A stretch of DNA of 64,000 nucleotides from Agromyces larvae. GTDB lineage: Bacteria; Actinomycetota; Actinomycetes; Actinomycetales; Microbacteriaceae. Of the stretch, positions 36,499 to 44,362 are shown piece after piece; position 1 is the stretch's first letter, and each line of letters starts with the position of its first letter. The translations under genes and the position numbers were made by a program. The DNA is taken from assembly GCF_022811705.1 (NCBI RefSeq), contig NZ_CP094528.1, positions 3,941,265 through 4,005,264 of the forward strand. Reading direction: 5' to 3'. The notes under the pieces were generated by a model. It had not been told where the DNA came from, searched no databases, and saw only the letters and a list, made by a program, of their open reading frames with translations.

Positions 36499-36669
36499 AT
36501 GAGCGACGCGCACGACGACCGGCTGGAGCGAGTGGCGGCGACGTCGCCCGAGCCCGCACCCGACGGGGTGCCCGAGGTGAACGGGCCCGACGCCGACGAC
36601 CTCGAGGTCGACAACGCGGTGGAGGCCGACACCGCGGAGACGGTCGACCCCGACAACGCGCCGGCCTGA
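36499..36669 (+). CDS. 56-residue acidic, probably disordered small protein
   Basis: The product reads MSDAHDDRLERVAATSPEPA and continues with Asp/Glu/Val/Asn-rich sequence (PDADDLEVDNAVEADTAETV, D-P-D-N-A-P-A). GAGGAGGT lies four bases before the ATG, one of the best ribosome-binding sites in the window. No family is recognised. Low complexity and strong acidity suggest an intrinsically disordered protein. It is divergent from the 36-residue membrane peptide gene across about 155 bases. Confidence 0.6.
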   Translation: MSDAHDDRLERVAATSPEPAPDGVPEVNGPDADDLEVDNAVEADTAETVDPDNAPA

Positions 36670-36690
36670 GCCGCCAGCGCGGGCATGCGC

Positions 36691-37707
36691 TCAGCGGTTG
36701 CGGCGCGACCAGGCCAGCAGGTCGTCGACCGGCCAGGTCGTGACGATGCGTTCGGGCGGGATGCCCGCCGCCTCGGCGCGCGCCGCGCCGAGCGCGAGGA
36801 AGGCGGAGTGGCCGGGCGCGTGCCCGTCGCTGTCGATCGAGAACAGGCATCCCGCGTCGAGGGCGAGCGCGATGAGCTCGTCGGGCGGGTCCTCGCGCTC
36901 GGGCCGCGAGTTGATCTCGACCGCCACCCCGTTCGCCACGCAGGCGGCGAAGACCGCCTCGGCGTCGAACTCCGACTGCGGCCGCGTGCCGCGGGAGCCG
37001 CGCACGAGCCGGCCCGTGCAGTGCCCCAGCACGTTCGTGTGCGGGTCGGCGACGGCGCGGAGCATCCGCTCGGTCATCGCCTCGCGAGGCGAGCGCAGCT
37101 TGGAGTGCACGCTGGCGACGACCACGTCGAGCCGGTCGAGCATCTCGGGAGTCTGGTCGAGCGAGCCGTCCTCGCGGATGTCGACCTCGATGCCCGGCAG
37201 GATCCGCACGCCGAGTTCGCCCGAGGAGTTCAGCGCTTCGACGATCTCGAGCTGCGACGCGAGCCGCTCGGCGGTGAGCCCGTTCGCGACCCGGAGGCTG
37301 GGGGAGTGGTCGGTGAGCGCGACGTACTCGAGCCCGGCCCCCGCCGCGGCGCGCGCCATCGCGGCGATCGACGTGGTGCCGTCGGACCACTCGCTGTGGC
37401 AGTGCAGGTCGCCGCGCAGCAGGGCGCGCAGGCCCGCGCGCACCTCGCCGACACCGGCCTTCTCGCGCAGGTCGGCCAGGTACGCGGGGACAGTCCCGGC
37501 GGATGCCTCGGCGATGACCTCGTACGTGGTGTCGCCGATGCCCGGGGTGCGCTTCAGACTGCCGTCGGCGAGCTTCGCGGCGAGCTCGTCGCCCGACAGC
37601 GGTTCGATCACCCCGAGCGCCCGGCGGAACGCCTTCGCCTTGTAGGGGTTCGCGAGCTCCTGCTCGAGCAGGCGCGCGATCTCATCGAGGGCGGACGCGG
37701 CATCCAT
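36691..37707 (-). CDS. PHP-domain phosphoesterase with N-terminal helix-hairpin-helix (PolX C-terminus-like)
   Basis: The 338-residue protein has an HhH segment near residues 50-60 (LKRTPGIGDTTYEVIAEA) and then a PHP domain with the metal-binding motifs D-L-H-C-H-S-E-W-S-D-G, L-T-D-H-S, P-G-I-E-V-D-I, S-V-H-S-K, L-G-H-C-T-G-R, V-E-I-N-S-R-P and S-I-D-S-D-G-H-A. It resembles the exonuclease half of DNA polymerase X without the polymerase domain. 3'-end processing of DNA or a phosphatase role is likely. The ATG at 37707 starts the homologous region. Confidence 0.88.
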   Translation of the reverse strand: MDAASALDEIARLLEQELANPYKAKAFRRALGVIEPLSGDELAAKLADGSLKRTPGIGDTTYEVIAEASAGTVPAYLADLREKAGVGEVRAGLRALLRGDLHCHSEWSDGTTSIAAMARAAAGAGLEYVALTDHSPSLRVANGLTAERLASQLEIVEALNSSGELGVRILPGIEVDIREDGSLDQTPEMLDRLDVVVASVHSKLRSPREAMTERMLRAVADPHTNVLGHCTGRLVRGSRGTRPQSEFDAEAVFAACVANGVAVEINSRPEREDPPDELIALALDAGCLFSIDSDGHAPGHSAFLALGAARAEAAGIPPERIVTTWPVDDLLAWSRRNR

Positions 37708-37754
37708 GCGCCCATCCTGCCCCAGGCCGGATGCCCCGGCGAGGGGGGTGCGGC

Positions 37755-38198
37755 TCAGTCGATGACGAACTCGACGGGGTCGGTGGCCATCGGGCCGCCG
37801 CACTGCGCGGAGCCGCCCACGCGGTGCCACTCGGCGGTGAACGACTCGCGGGCGAGCTCGGTGACGCCGGGGCCGTACGCGATGAGGTCGAACTCCTCGG
37901 GGGCCGACATGTCGAGCGTGAAGCGCCAGACTCCCGTGCCGAGATCCTCGCCGGAGTACCACGGGCCTGCGGTCGGCGGATCCGTCGCCGCGGTCGGGCC
38001 TGGCACGGAGCATCCGGCTTCGTCGCAGAGCTCGACGAGCGCGACCTCGCCCGCCCGTGCACCGTCGAGCCTCACCTCGAGCGAGTTCATCCAGCCGATC
38101 GCGGGGCAGGCGTCGAGGATGACCTGGGCGGTGGAGCAGCCCGCGAGAAGCGGCACGAGCACGAGCACGGCGATCGTCGAGCGGAACATCCGGGGCAT
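37755..38198 (-). CDS. Small lipoprotein of unknown function
   Basis: The 147-residue product has a lipoprotein signal (MPRMFRSTIAVLVLVPLLAG, Cys21 lipidated). The mature beta-rich domain has four further Cys (D-A-C-P-A-I-G-W; E-L-C-D-E-A-G-C-S; S-A-Q-C-G-G) and reads GTGVWRFTLDMSAPEEFDLI. This looks like an immunoglobulin-like or beta-sandwich protein at the cell surface. Start at ATG 38198 or at an in-frame ATG nine bases later (MFRST). Confidence 0.7.
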   Translation of the reverse strand: MPRMFRSTIAVLVLVPLLAGCSTAQVILDACPAIGWMNSLEVRLDGARAGEVALVELCDEAGCSVPGPTAATDPPTAGPWYSGEDLGTGVWRFTLDMSAPEEFDLIAYGPGVTELARESFTAEWHRVGGSAQCGGPMATDPVEFVID

Positions 38199-38337
38199 GT
38201 TCCGAGCCTGCCGCGCCCGCGGCATCCGTTCGAGCGCAGCGTCGGATCGTTGCCCGACCGATGCCGGATCGCGGTCGGATCGAGACCCGCCCGACCCAAC
38301 CGAACAGCCCCGCCGGTCGTCCGGACCGCCGCGAAGG

Positions 38338-38395
38338 TGAGGCAATCCTTACCTGAAAACCGCCGCTGATCTGCGGAAAGGGCAGCCTCACCTTG
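38338..38395 (+). promoter_or_regulatory. Two candidate DtxR/IdeR iron boxes upstream of the DUF1540 gene
   Basis: Box 1, TGAGGCAATCCTTACCTGA (38338-38356), matches TTAGGTNAGCCTNACCTAA at 13 of 17 defined positions. Box 2, AAAGGGCAGCCTCACCTTG (38377-38395), matches at 12 of 17. The 10-mers AAGGTGAGGC (38334-38343) and GCCTCACCTT (38385-38394) are also perfect inverted copies. The DUF1540 start lies 63 bases downstream. Confidence 0.6.
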
Positions 38396-38457
38396 CTATC
38401 GGACGGGCCGTGGGAGGCGTACCATCGGCCGCAACGACGAGCGTCCGGAGGCCCATC

Positions 38458-38760
38458 ATGAGCATGACCATCGACGATCTGCCCCGCGTCACCGAGTGTG
38501 CGGTGCTCGGCTGCAGCTACAACGACCACTCGAACTGCCACGCTGCGGCGGTGACCATCGCGGGCGGCGTCGGCGACGCCGAGTGCGCCACGTTCATTCC
38601 GCTGGGGTCGAAGGGCGGGCTCGACAAGGTGATCTCGCACGTGGGCGCGTGTCAGCGCGCCGAGTGCGTGCACAACTCGTCGCTCGAGTGCACCGCGACC
38701 GCCGTGCGGGTGGGGCCGGGCGCCGACGCGGCCGACTGCCTCACCTACCAGCCGCGCTGA
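38458..38760 (+). CDS. DUF1540 protein with two four-cysteine repeats
   Basis: The 100-residue protein has two DUF1540 units with identical cysteine spacing: Cys14, 19, 27, 43 and Cys65, 70, 78, 94 (C-x4-C-x7-C-x15-C each). Four-Cys sites of this kind bind a metal such as Zn or Fe. The start at ATG 38458 (MSMTIDDLP) is preceded by a GGAG. Two candidate iron boxes upstream suggest control by iron, so iron storage, sparing or sensing is a fair hypothesis. The role of the family is not known. Confidence 0.85.
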   Translation: MSMTIDDLPRVTECAVLGCSYNDHSNCHAAAVTIAGGVGDAECATFIPLGSKGGLDKVISHVGACQRAECVHNSSLECTATAVRVGPGADAADCLTYQPR

Positions 38761-38797
38761 TCGGGGGTCGCCCGGCGGTCGTCGCCGGGACGCGGGC

Positions 38798-39313
38798 TCA
38801 GCCCGCGCGCCGTATCGGGCCCTCGCTGAACTGGCAGCTGCTGGCGTCGAGCCGGGTGTCGGGGTCGAGACGCTCGAGGATGGCTCCGCCGATGGCGTAG
38901 AGCTGTTCGAGCTGCTCGGGGGTGAGCGCGTCGAGCACCGAGCGCCGGATGGTCGTCACGTGGCCGGGTGCCGCGCGCTCGACGAGGTCGAGACCGTCGG
39001 CCGTGACGGTGGCGTTCGTCGCGCGGCGGTCTTCGGGGCAGGGGAACCGGCGCACGAGCCCACGGTCTTCGAGTCGGCGCATGACGTGCGAGAGGCGGGG
39101 GAGGGTCGCGTTGGTCGCGGCCGCGAGCGCCGTCATGCGCAGCGTGCGGTCGGGTGCGGCCGCGAGCGAGCCGAGCGCCAGGTACTCGAAGTGCGTGAGG
39201 CCGGCGTCGGCGCCGAGTTGCGCGTCGAGGGCGACCGGCAGCAGTTCGGCGACGGCGATGAGCCGCACCCAGGCGGCGGACTCCTCGGGCGTGAGCCAGG
39301 TCGTGTCGGTCAT
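38798..39313 (-). CDS. MarR family transcriptional regulator
   Basis: The 171-residue repressor shows the MarR winged helix: L-T-H-F-E-Y-L-A-L-G-S-L, TLRMTALAAATNATLPRLSH, VMRRLEDRGLVRRFPCPEDR and then R-A-T-N-A-T-V-T-A-D-G. It has a single Cys in the wing (F-P-C-P-E-D) that could sense thiol oxidation and one at C-Q-F-S near the C-terminus. It is divergent from an F420-type reductase gene over two dyads with T-T-G/C-A-A arms. Confidence 0.9.
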   Translation of the reverse strand: MTDTTWLTPEESAAWVRLIAVAELLPVALDAQLGADAGLTHFEYLALGSLAAAPDRTLRMTALAAATNATLPRLSHVMRRLEDRGLVRRFPCPEDRRATNATVTADGLDLVERAAPGHVTTIRRSVLDALTPEQLEQLYAIGGAILERLDPDTRLDASSCQFSEGPIRRAG

Positions 39314-39332
39314 GGGGGCATCCTATCGCATT

Positions 39333-39378
39333 AGTTGACGAAACAACTTTCCGGGCGTAAGGTGTTGGTTGTCTCAAC
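39333..39378 (+). promoter_or_regulatory. Promoter and two dyads, probable MarR operators
   Basis: The -35 TTGACG (39335-39340), a 17-base spacer and the -10 TAAGGT (39358-39363) form a good promoter for the reductase gene. Dyad AGTTG-N6-CAACT (39333-39348) covers the -35 box. Dyad GTTG-N3-CAAC (39368-39378) lies just after the -10 box, at the expected transcription start. Confidence 0.7.
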
Positions 39379-39397
39379 AATCAATTGAAGGAGCGTC

Positions 39398-39970
39398 ATG
39401 ACCACCGTCAGCATCATCGGCAACGGCAACATGGGGTCGGCGATCGGCCGGATCGTGGAAGCCGGCGGTAACACCGTCGAGTTCATCGGGCGCGACGCGT
39501 CGCAGGCGCCGACCGGCGAGATCGTCGTGCTCGCCGTACCGTACCCCGCCCTCGCCGAGATCGTCGCGGGGCGCCGCGAGCAGCTGGCGGGCAAGGTCGT
39601 CGTCGACCTCACCAACCCCGTCGACTTCGCCACATTCGACTCGCTCGTCGTGCCGGCCGACGGGTCGGCCGCCGCCGAGCTCGCCCAGGCGCTGCCCGAA
39701 TCGAAGGTCGTGAAGGCGTTCAACACCAACTTCGCCGCGACCCTCGCGTCGAAGGCCGTCGGCGAAGCCCCCACCACCGTGCTCATCGCCGGCGACGACC
39801 AGGCCGCGAAAGATCTGCTCGCCGACGTCGTGCGCGCGGGCGGCGTGCTGGCGGCCGACGCGGGCTCGCTCGCACGTGCGCGCGAGCTCGAGGCGATCGG
39901 GTTCCAGCAGATGGTGCTCGCGGTGCGCGAGCAGATCAGCTGGTCGGGCGGCTTCGCGCTCGCGAACTGA
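39398..39970 (+). CDS. NADP/F420-dependent oxidoreductase-like protein (F420_oxidored fold)
   Basis: The 190-residue protein has the N-terminal dinucleotide motif TVSIIGNGNMGSAIGRIVEA, the core V-V-L-A-V-P-Y-P-A-L, VVVDLTNPVDFATFDSLVVP, K-V-V-K-A-F-N-T-N-F and G-D-D-Q-A-A-K-D-L-L. This is the pattern of the NADPH-dependent F420 reductase and the related metalloreductase family. It lacks a second catalytic domain. AAGGAG precedes the ATG. It is under a promoter with probable MarR operators, so induction by an oxidant, phenolic or other small effector is likely. Confidence 0.85.
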   Translation: MTTVSIIGNGNMGSAIGRIVEAGGNTVEFIGRDASQAPTGEIVVLAVPYPALAEIVAGRREQLAGKVVVDLTNPVDFATFDSLVVPADGSAAAELAQALPESKVVKAFNTNFAATLASKAVGEAPTTVLIAGDDQAAKDLLADVVRAGGVLAADAGSLARARELEAIGFQQMVLAVREQISWSGGFALAN

Positions 39971-39983
39971 GCCGCCGCCGGCC

Positions 39984-40745
39984 TCAGCTGCGCAGGTACG
40001 CGAGCTGCGCCCGAACGGATGCCTCGGCCGCGAACCTCACCGCCGGGTCGACGTCGCCGTACACGACGTCGGTCACGGCCTCGGCCGAGGCATCCGGTCC
40101 GATCGCCGCGAGCGCCGCGCGCACCTGCGCGAGCCGCTCCTCGCGGTGCGCGAGATACGCCTCGCAGATCGCGCGCAGATCGGGCAGTTCGGGGCCGTGA
40201 CCGGGCAGCACCGCGACCGGGCCCGGCGTGCCGAGCTCGCGCAGCCGCGCGAGCGAGTCGAGGTACGGGCCGAGCGCGCCGTCGGGGTCGGCGATGATCG
40301 TCGTGCCGCTGCCGAGCACGGTGTCGCCCGTGAGCACGGCGCCGTGCTCGCCCTCGCCGGGGAGCACCACGCACAGCGAATCGGCGGTGTGGCCCGGCGT
40401 CGCGAGGATCTCGAGATCGAGCCCCGCCGCGGTGATGCGCTCGCCGTCGGCGACCGGGGCCGCATCGCGGCACCAGGCCGCGTCGACCGCGCGCACCGGC
40501 GCGCCCGTGCGCGCATGGAACGCGTCGATCGCATCGCTGTGGTCGTGATGATGGTGCGTGAGCAGGATCAGCTCGACCGGGCCGTGCGCGGCGAGCGCGT
40601 CGAGATGGCCCTCGTCGAGCGGGCCCGGGTCGACGACCACGCAACCGGATGCCCCGGGCGCACGCAGCACGTACGAGTTCGTGCCGTCGAGGGTCATCGG
40701 GCCGGGGTTGGGGGCGCGCACGAGCGCGACCGAGGGATGCTCCAT
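39984..40745 (-). CDS. MBL-fold metallohydrolase (LACTB2-like)
   Basis: The 253-residue protein has M-T-L-D-G-T-N-S-Y, the two-metal motif LILLTHHHHDHSDAI, A-T-P-G-H-T-A-D-S, T-G-D-T-V-L-G-S-G-T-T and the late metal-binding L-P-G-H-G-P. The order matches LACTB2-like metallo-beta-lactamase-fold proteins, which include RNA endonucleases and thioester hydrolases; antibiotic resistance is not implied. TAGGCT lies about eight bases before the ATG at 40745, suggesting a leaderless transcript. Confidence 0.9.
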   Translation of the reverse strand: MEHPSVALVRAPNPGPMTLDGTNSYVLRAPGASGCVVVDPGPLDEGHLDALAAHGPVELILLTHHHHDHSDAIDAFHARTGAPVRAVDAAWCRDAAPVADGERITAAGLDLEILATPGHTADSLCVVLPGEGEHGAVLTGDTVLGSGTTIIADPDGALGPYLDSLARLRELGTPGPVAVLPGHGPELPDLRAICEAYLAHREERLAQVRAALAAIGPDASAEAVTDVVYGDVDPAVRFAAEASVRAQLAYLRS

Positions 40746-40777
40746 GCGCGGCAGCCTAGCGAGACCGGCCATCCGCC

Positions 40778-40813
40778 GGTCGAGCAGCGAGCGCCGGCGA
40801 GCGCGTCGAGACC
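40778..40813. repeat. Possible degenerate intergenic repeat (GGTCGAG...CGAGACC type)
   Basis: The 36-base stretch begins GGTCGAGCAGCGAGCGCC and ends GCGCGTCGAGACC. It resembles from memory a short intergenic repeat common in Microbacteriaceae genomes (GGT[CT]GAGTAGCGAGCG...CGTATCGA[GA]ACC). It lies between the divergent MBL and NUDIX genes. There is only one copy in this window. Confidence 0.35.
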
Positions 40814-40879
40814 CGGCGCGATGCCCTGCGGCGTCCGGAGCGCTCGACCGGCGGGGGCGGCGGGCATACCCTGACAGAT

Positions 40880-41602
40880 GTGAGCGATCTCGAACAGCTG
40901 GTCGCCGGTACCGACCCGGGGTACGCCGCCACCGTCGTGCTCCTGCGCGACGGCGAGCTCGGCGTCGAGGTGCTGCTCGCGGAGCGCCCACGCGACCGCG
41001 GCTCGTTCGCCGGAGCATGGGTGTTCCCCGGCGGCGCGGTCGACGAGGCCGACCTCGGCGGCGACGCCGAGCACAGCGAGTGGGCCGCACGGCGTGCCGC
41101 CGCACGCGAGACCCGTGAGGAGGTCGGGCTCGACATCGACCCGGTCGACCTCGTGCCGTTCTCACGGTGGACTCCGCCCGAGGGCGCGCAGAAGCGCCTG
41201 ATCACGACGTTCTTCGCGGTGCGCGTCCCCGACGGCGAGCTGCGCCTCGCACCCGACGAGGTGATGGCGGTCGAGTGGATCCGCCCGGTCGACGCGCTCG
41301 AACGGCACGCGCAGGGCGCCATGACGCTCTGGCCGCCGACCTGGGTGACCCTGCACACCCTGCAGCGCCATGAGTCGGTCGACGCCGCGCTGCGAGATCT
41401 CGCGAGTCGTGACATCCGGCCGTATGTGTCGCGGTTCCAGCGCGATCGCACCGTCCTCGTCTGGCAGGAGGACGCCGAGTTCGACGCCGACGGCGAGCAC
41501 GCCGACCGACCGGCCGTGCCCGACGACGCGCCCGACGCCGACCTCGACCGGCACCGGCTCATGATGGACCGCCTGCCCTGGGTGTACCTCAACTCGTTCT
41601 GA
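40880..41602 (+). CDS. NUDIX hydrolase (NUDT19-like, expanded)
   Basis: The 240-residue protein has a NUDIX box with an insertion after F-P-G-G-A-V (V-D-E-A-D-L-G-G-D-A-E-H-S-E-W) before A-A-A-R-E-T-R-E-E-V-G. This enlarged box is typical of the NUDT19-like coenzyme A or acyl-CoA diphosphatase group. The C-terminal half (WPPTWVTLHTLQRHESVDAA) is also typical of it. The GTG start at 40880 has no strong ribosome-binding site. Confidence 0.85.
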   Translation: MSDLEQLVAGTDPGYAATVVLLRDGELGVEVLLAERPRDRGSFAGAWVFPGGAVDEADLGGDAEHSEWAARRAAARETREEVGLDIDPVDLVPFSRWTPPEGAQKRLITTFFAVRVPDGELRLAPDEVMAVEWIRPVDALERHAQGAMTLWPPTWVTLHTLQRHESVDAALRDLASRDIRPYVSRFQRDRTVLVWQEDAEFDADGEHADRPAVPDDAPDADLDRHRLMMDRLPWVYLNSF

Positions 41603-41621
41603 CGGGACGCACGGGATCGGC

Positions 41622-43088
41622 GTGGTCATGGACTGGCTCGGCTGGCTCGGCTGGTTCGACGCAGGCGACCACGAGATCGCCCGGCAGGTGCTGCAGCGCG
41701 GGGTCGCCGCGATCGCGATCGTCGCGTTCTGGTCGACGCTGAACCAGTTCCGCGTCCTGCTCGGTGAGCACGGGCTGCTGCCGGTGCAGCAGCTCGTGCG
41801 CGCGACGGGCGGGCGGCTGCGCGGGCCGAGTCTGTTCCGCTGGTGGCGGTACTCCGATCGTCGGCTCGTCGCGGTCGCGTGGGCCGGCATCGTGCTCGGG
41901 GCATCCGTCGTCTCGGGGCTGCCGCAACTCGGCCCGCCCTGGGTGCCGCTCCTCGTCTTCCTCGCGATGTGGGTGCTCTACCTGTCGATCGTGGTCGTCG
42001 GCCAGACGTTCTACGGCTTCGGCTGGGAGATGCTGCTGTGCGAGGCGCTGTTCACGGTCGCGTTCCTGGGCTCGGTGCACGAGCCGCCGCCGCTGACGAT
42101 TCTGATCGCGGTGTGGTGGCTGGTGTTCCGGCTCGAGTTCGGGGCCGGCATGATCAAGATCCGCGGCGGGCGCGAGTGGCGCGACCTCACGGCGCTCATG
42201 TACCACCACGAGACGCAGCCGATGCCGGGGCCGCTCAGCCGACAGGCGCACCTGCTGCCGCCGTGGTTCCACCGGCTCGAGGTGATCGGCAACCACGTCG
42301 CGCAGCTCGCGGTGCCGTTCCTGCTGTTCGTGCCGGGGCCCGTCGCGAGCACTGCGGCCGCGGTGATCGTGCTCACCCAGCTCTGGCTCATCCTCACCGG
42401 CAACTTCGCGTGGCTGAACTGGATCACCGTCGTGCTCGCCGCGTCGGCGATCACCGACTCGGCGTGGCACTGGGCGATCCCGGCGATCCCCGCCGACCTC
42501 GGTGCCGAGACCGCCGGCACGCCGCTGTGGTGGGCGATCGCGGTGCTCGTCGCATCCGTGCTGTTCCTGCTGCTCGCCTGGGCGCCGCTGCGCAACCTGT
42601 TCACGAAGCGGCAGCTCATGAACGCGAGCTTCAACCGGTTCATGCTCGGCAACGCATACGGTGCGTTCGGCACCGTCACCAAGCGCCGCATCGAGTACGT
42701 CGTCGAGGGCACGGATGCTTCGGATCCCGACGATCCCGACGCGAACTGGCGCGAGTACGGCTTCAAGGGCAAGCCCGGTGACGTGCGCGCCGTGCCGCGG
42801 CAGTGGGCGCCCTACCACCTGCGCCTCGACTGGCTGATGTGGTTCCTGCCGCTGGGGCGGAGGTGGGAACCCTGGTTCGAGCGGTTCCTGCTGCGGCTGC
42901 TCGAAGCGGATGCCCCGACGCTGCGCCTGCTCGCCCACGACCCCTTCGCCGGAGAACGGCCGCGATGGGTGCGGGTGCGCGCGTACCGGTACCGCTTCAC
43001 CACCCACGCCGAGTACCGCGCGACGCGGGCTCGGTGGGTCCGCACGCTCGACGGCGAGATCGTGCCCGCCGCCGAGCTGCACCCATAG
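41622..43088 (+). CDS. Lipase-maturation-factor (LMF1)-like membrane protein
   Basis: The 488-residue protein has about eight to ten hydrophobic segments (for example VAAIAIVAFWSTLNQFRVLL, LVFLAMWVLYLSIVVVGQTF). The conserved LMF block is visible: FYGFGWEMLLCEALFTVAFL, FRLEFGAGMIKIRGGREWRD and LTALMYHHETQPMPGPLS, with a C-terminal globular part (Y-G-F-K-G-K-P-G-D and APYHLRLDWLMWFLP). Eukaryotic LMF1 matures lipases in the ER; the bacterial role is unknown. The start is GTG 41622 or ATG 41628. Confidence 0.9.
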   Translation: MVMDWLGWLGWFDAGDHEIARQVLQRGVAAIAIVAFWSTLNQFRVLLGEHGLLPVQQLVRATGGRLRGPSLFRWWRYSDRRLVAVAWAGIVLGASVVSGLPQLGPPWVPLLVFLAMWVLYLSIVVVGQTFYGFGWEMLLCEALFTVAFLGSVHEPPPLTILIAVWWLVFRLEFGAGMIKIRGGREWRDLTALMYHHETQPMPGPLSRQAHLLPPWFHRLEVIGNHVAQLAVPFLLFVPGPVASTAAAVIVLTQLWLILTGNFAWLNWITVVLAASAITDSAWHWAIPAIPADLGAETAGTPLWWAIAVLVASVLFLLLAWAPLRNLFTKRQLMNASFNRFMLGNAYGAFGTVTKRRIEYVVEGTDASDPDDPDANWREYGFKGKPGDVRAVPRQWAPYHLRLDWLMWFLPLGRRWEPWFERFLLRLLEADAPTLRLLAHDPFAGERPRWVRVRAYRYRFTTHAEYRATRARWVRTLDGEIVPAAELHP

Positions 43089-43152
43089 CCCGCCGGGTCG
43101 GCGCGCCGCAAGGGTCTCGACCGGGGCCGGTGGTGCACCGTATCTTCGGCAT

Positions 43153-44289
43153 ATGGCTGTCGTGCGACGCCGGCGCCCTGCGCCGAAGATCCCCCCGCCC
43201 CCGCCGCCCGCGGCGGAGGTCACCGGAGACGGCGACAGCCGCGCCCCCGAGATCAAGGTGCGGGCGTTCCGCATCGGATTCGTCGGAGCGCTCGGCGTGC
43301 TCGCCGCGATCCTGCTCGGCGGGGTGCTCGGGCAGTTGTCGACCGTCATCCTCTACGTCGTGTTCGCGCTGTTCCTGGCGCTCGGACTCGACCCGGTCGT
43401 CAGCTGGCTCGAGCAGTGGATGCCGCGCTGGGTCGCGATCCTCATCATCATCGCGACGGTGCTCGGCGTGGTGGCGCTGCTCGTCGCGACCATCGTGCCG
43501 ATCATCATCGAGCAGACGACGATCATCGTCGAGAACTGGGACGAGGTGCAGGACAACGTGCTGCACAACCCCGTCGTCGTGTGGTTGCAGAACCTGTTCC
43601 CCGACTTCGAGCTGCAGAGCACCATCGAGGACTTCCTCGTGTGGCTGCAGGATCCCGGCCACCTGGCCTCCCTCGGCGGCGGTGTGCTCGCCGTCGGCGC
43701 CGGCATCGCCGGCGGGTTCACCGGCGTCGTCATCGTGCTCATCCTGATGCTGTACTTCATGGCGTCGTTGCGCTCGATGGAGAAGTACGCGGCCCGCTTC
43801 GTGCCGGCGACGAGCCGCTCGAAGTTCCTCGAGCTCTCCGAGGAGATCACGGGGTCGGTGGGCCGGTACGTCATCGGGCAGGTCACGCTCGGCCTCATCA
43901 ACGGTGTGCTGAGCTTCATCCTCCTGTCGATCATCGGGGCGCCGTCGCCGATCCTGCTGGCGTTCATCGCGTTCCTGTTCTCGCTGGTGCCGCTCGTGGG
44001 CACGCTCACCGGTTCGCTGGTGATCTCGCTCGTCTGCCTGGCCGCATCGCCGCTGACCGCGCTCGTCGCGATCATCTACTACGTCGTCTACATGCAAGTC
44101 GAGGCCTACGTCATCAGCCCGCGCATCATGAACCGTGCGGTGTCGGTGCCCGGCGCCCTCGTGGTGATCGCGGCGGTCGCCGGCGGCACGCTCGGCGGCG
44201 TGCTCGGCGCGCTGGTCGCGATCCCCGTCGCCGCGTCGCTCATCATCATCATCGAGAAGGTCGTCTTCCCGAGGCAGGACTCGATCTAG
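43153..44289 (+). CDS. AI-2E/PerM family exporter-like membrane protein
   Basis: The 378-residue protein has a Pro-rich cytoplasmic N-terminus and about eight membrane spans (GFVGALGVLAAILLGGVLGQ, VILYVVFALFLALGLDPVVS, VAILIIIATVLGVVALLVAT and others). The central domain reads YFMASLRSMEKYAARFVPAT and V-G-R-Y-V-I-G-Q-V. The family signature V-P-L-V-G-T-L-T-G-S is present, and the end is Y-V-I-S-P-R-I-M. Members move autoinducer-2 or other small molecules, or act as Na+/H+ antiporters. A 16-bp terminator follows the stop. Confidence 0.9.
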   Translation: MAVVRRRRPAPKIPPPPPPAAEVTGDGDSRAPEIKVRAFRIGFVGALGVLAAILLGGVLGQLSTVILYVVFALFLALGLDPVVSWLEQWMPRWVAILIIIATVLGVVALLVATIVPIIIEQTTIIVENWDEVQDNVLHNPVVVWLQNLFPDFELQSTIEDFLVWLQDPGHLASLGGGVLAVGAGIAGGFTGVVIVLILMLYFMASLRSMEKYAARFVPATSRSKFLELSEEITGSVGRYVIGQVTLGLINGVLSFILLSIIGAPSPILLAFIAFLFSLVPLVGTLTGSLVISLVCLAASPLTALVAIIYYVVYMQVEAYVISPRIMNRAVSVPGALVVIAAVAGGTLGGVLGALVAIPVAASLIIIIEKVVFPRQDSI

Positions 44290-44307
44290 GGGCGCCGCCC
44301 CGGAACA

Positions 44308-44343
44308 GACGGATGCCACGGGCACAGGCCCGTGGCATCCGTC
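44308..44343. terminator. Strong bidirectional terminator between convergent genes
   Basis: A 16-bp perfect stem (arms 44308-44323 and 44328-44343, beginning GACGGATGCC) with an ACAG tetraloop lies 18 bases after the AI-2E gene and 19 bases after the stop of the opposite-strand CUT2 permease gene. Confidence 0.9.
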
Positions 44344-44362
44344 GCTGTCGCCCAGTACGACG

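Noticed and set aside
39984..40745. Calling the MBL-fold protein a beta-lactamase or resistance gene
   Set aside because: It matches LACTB2-like hydrolases and has no signal peptide.
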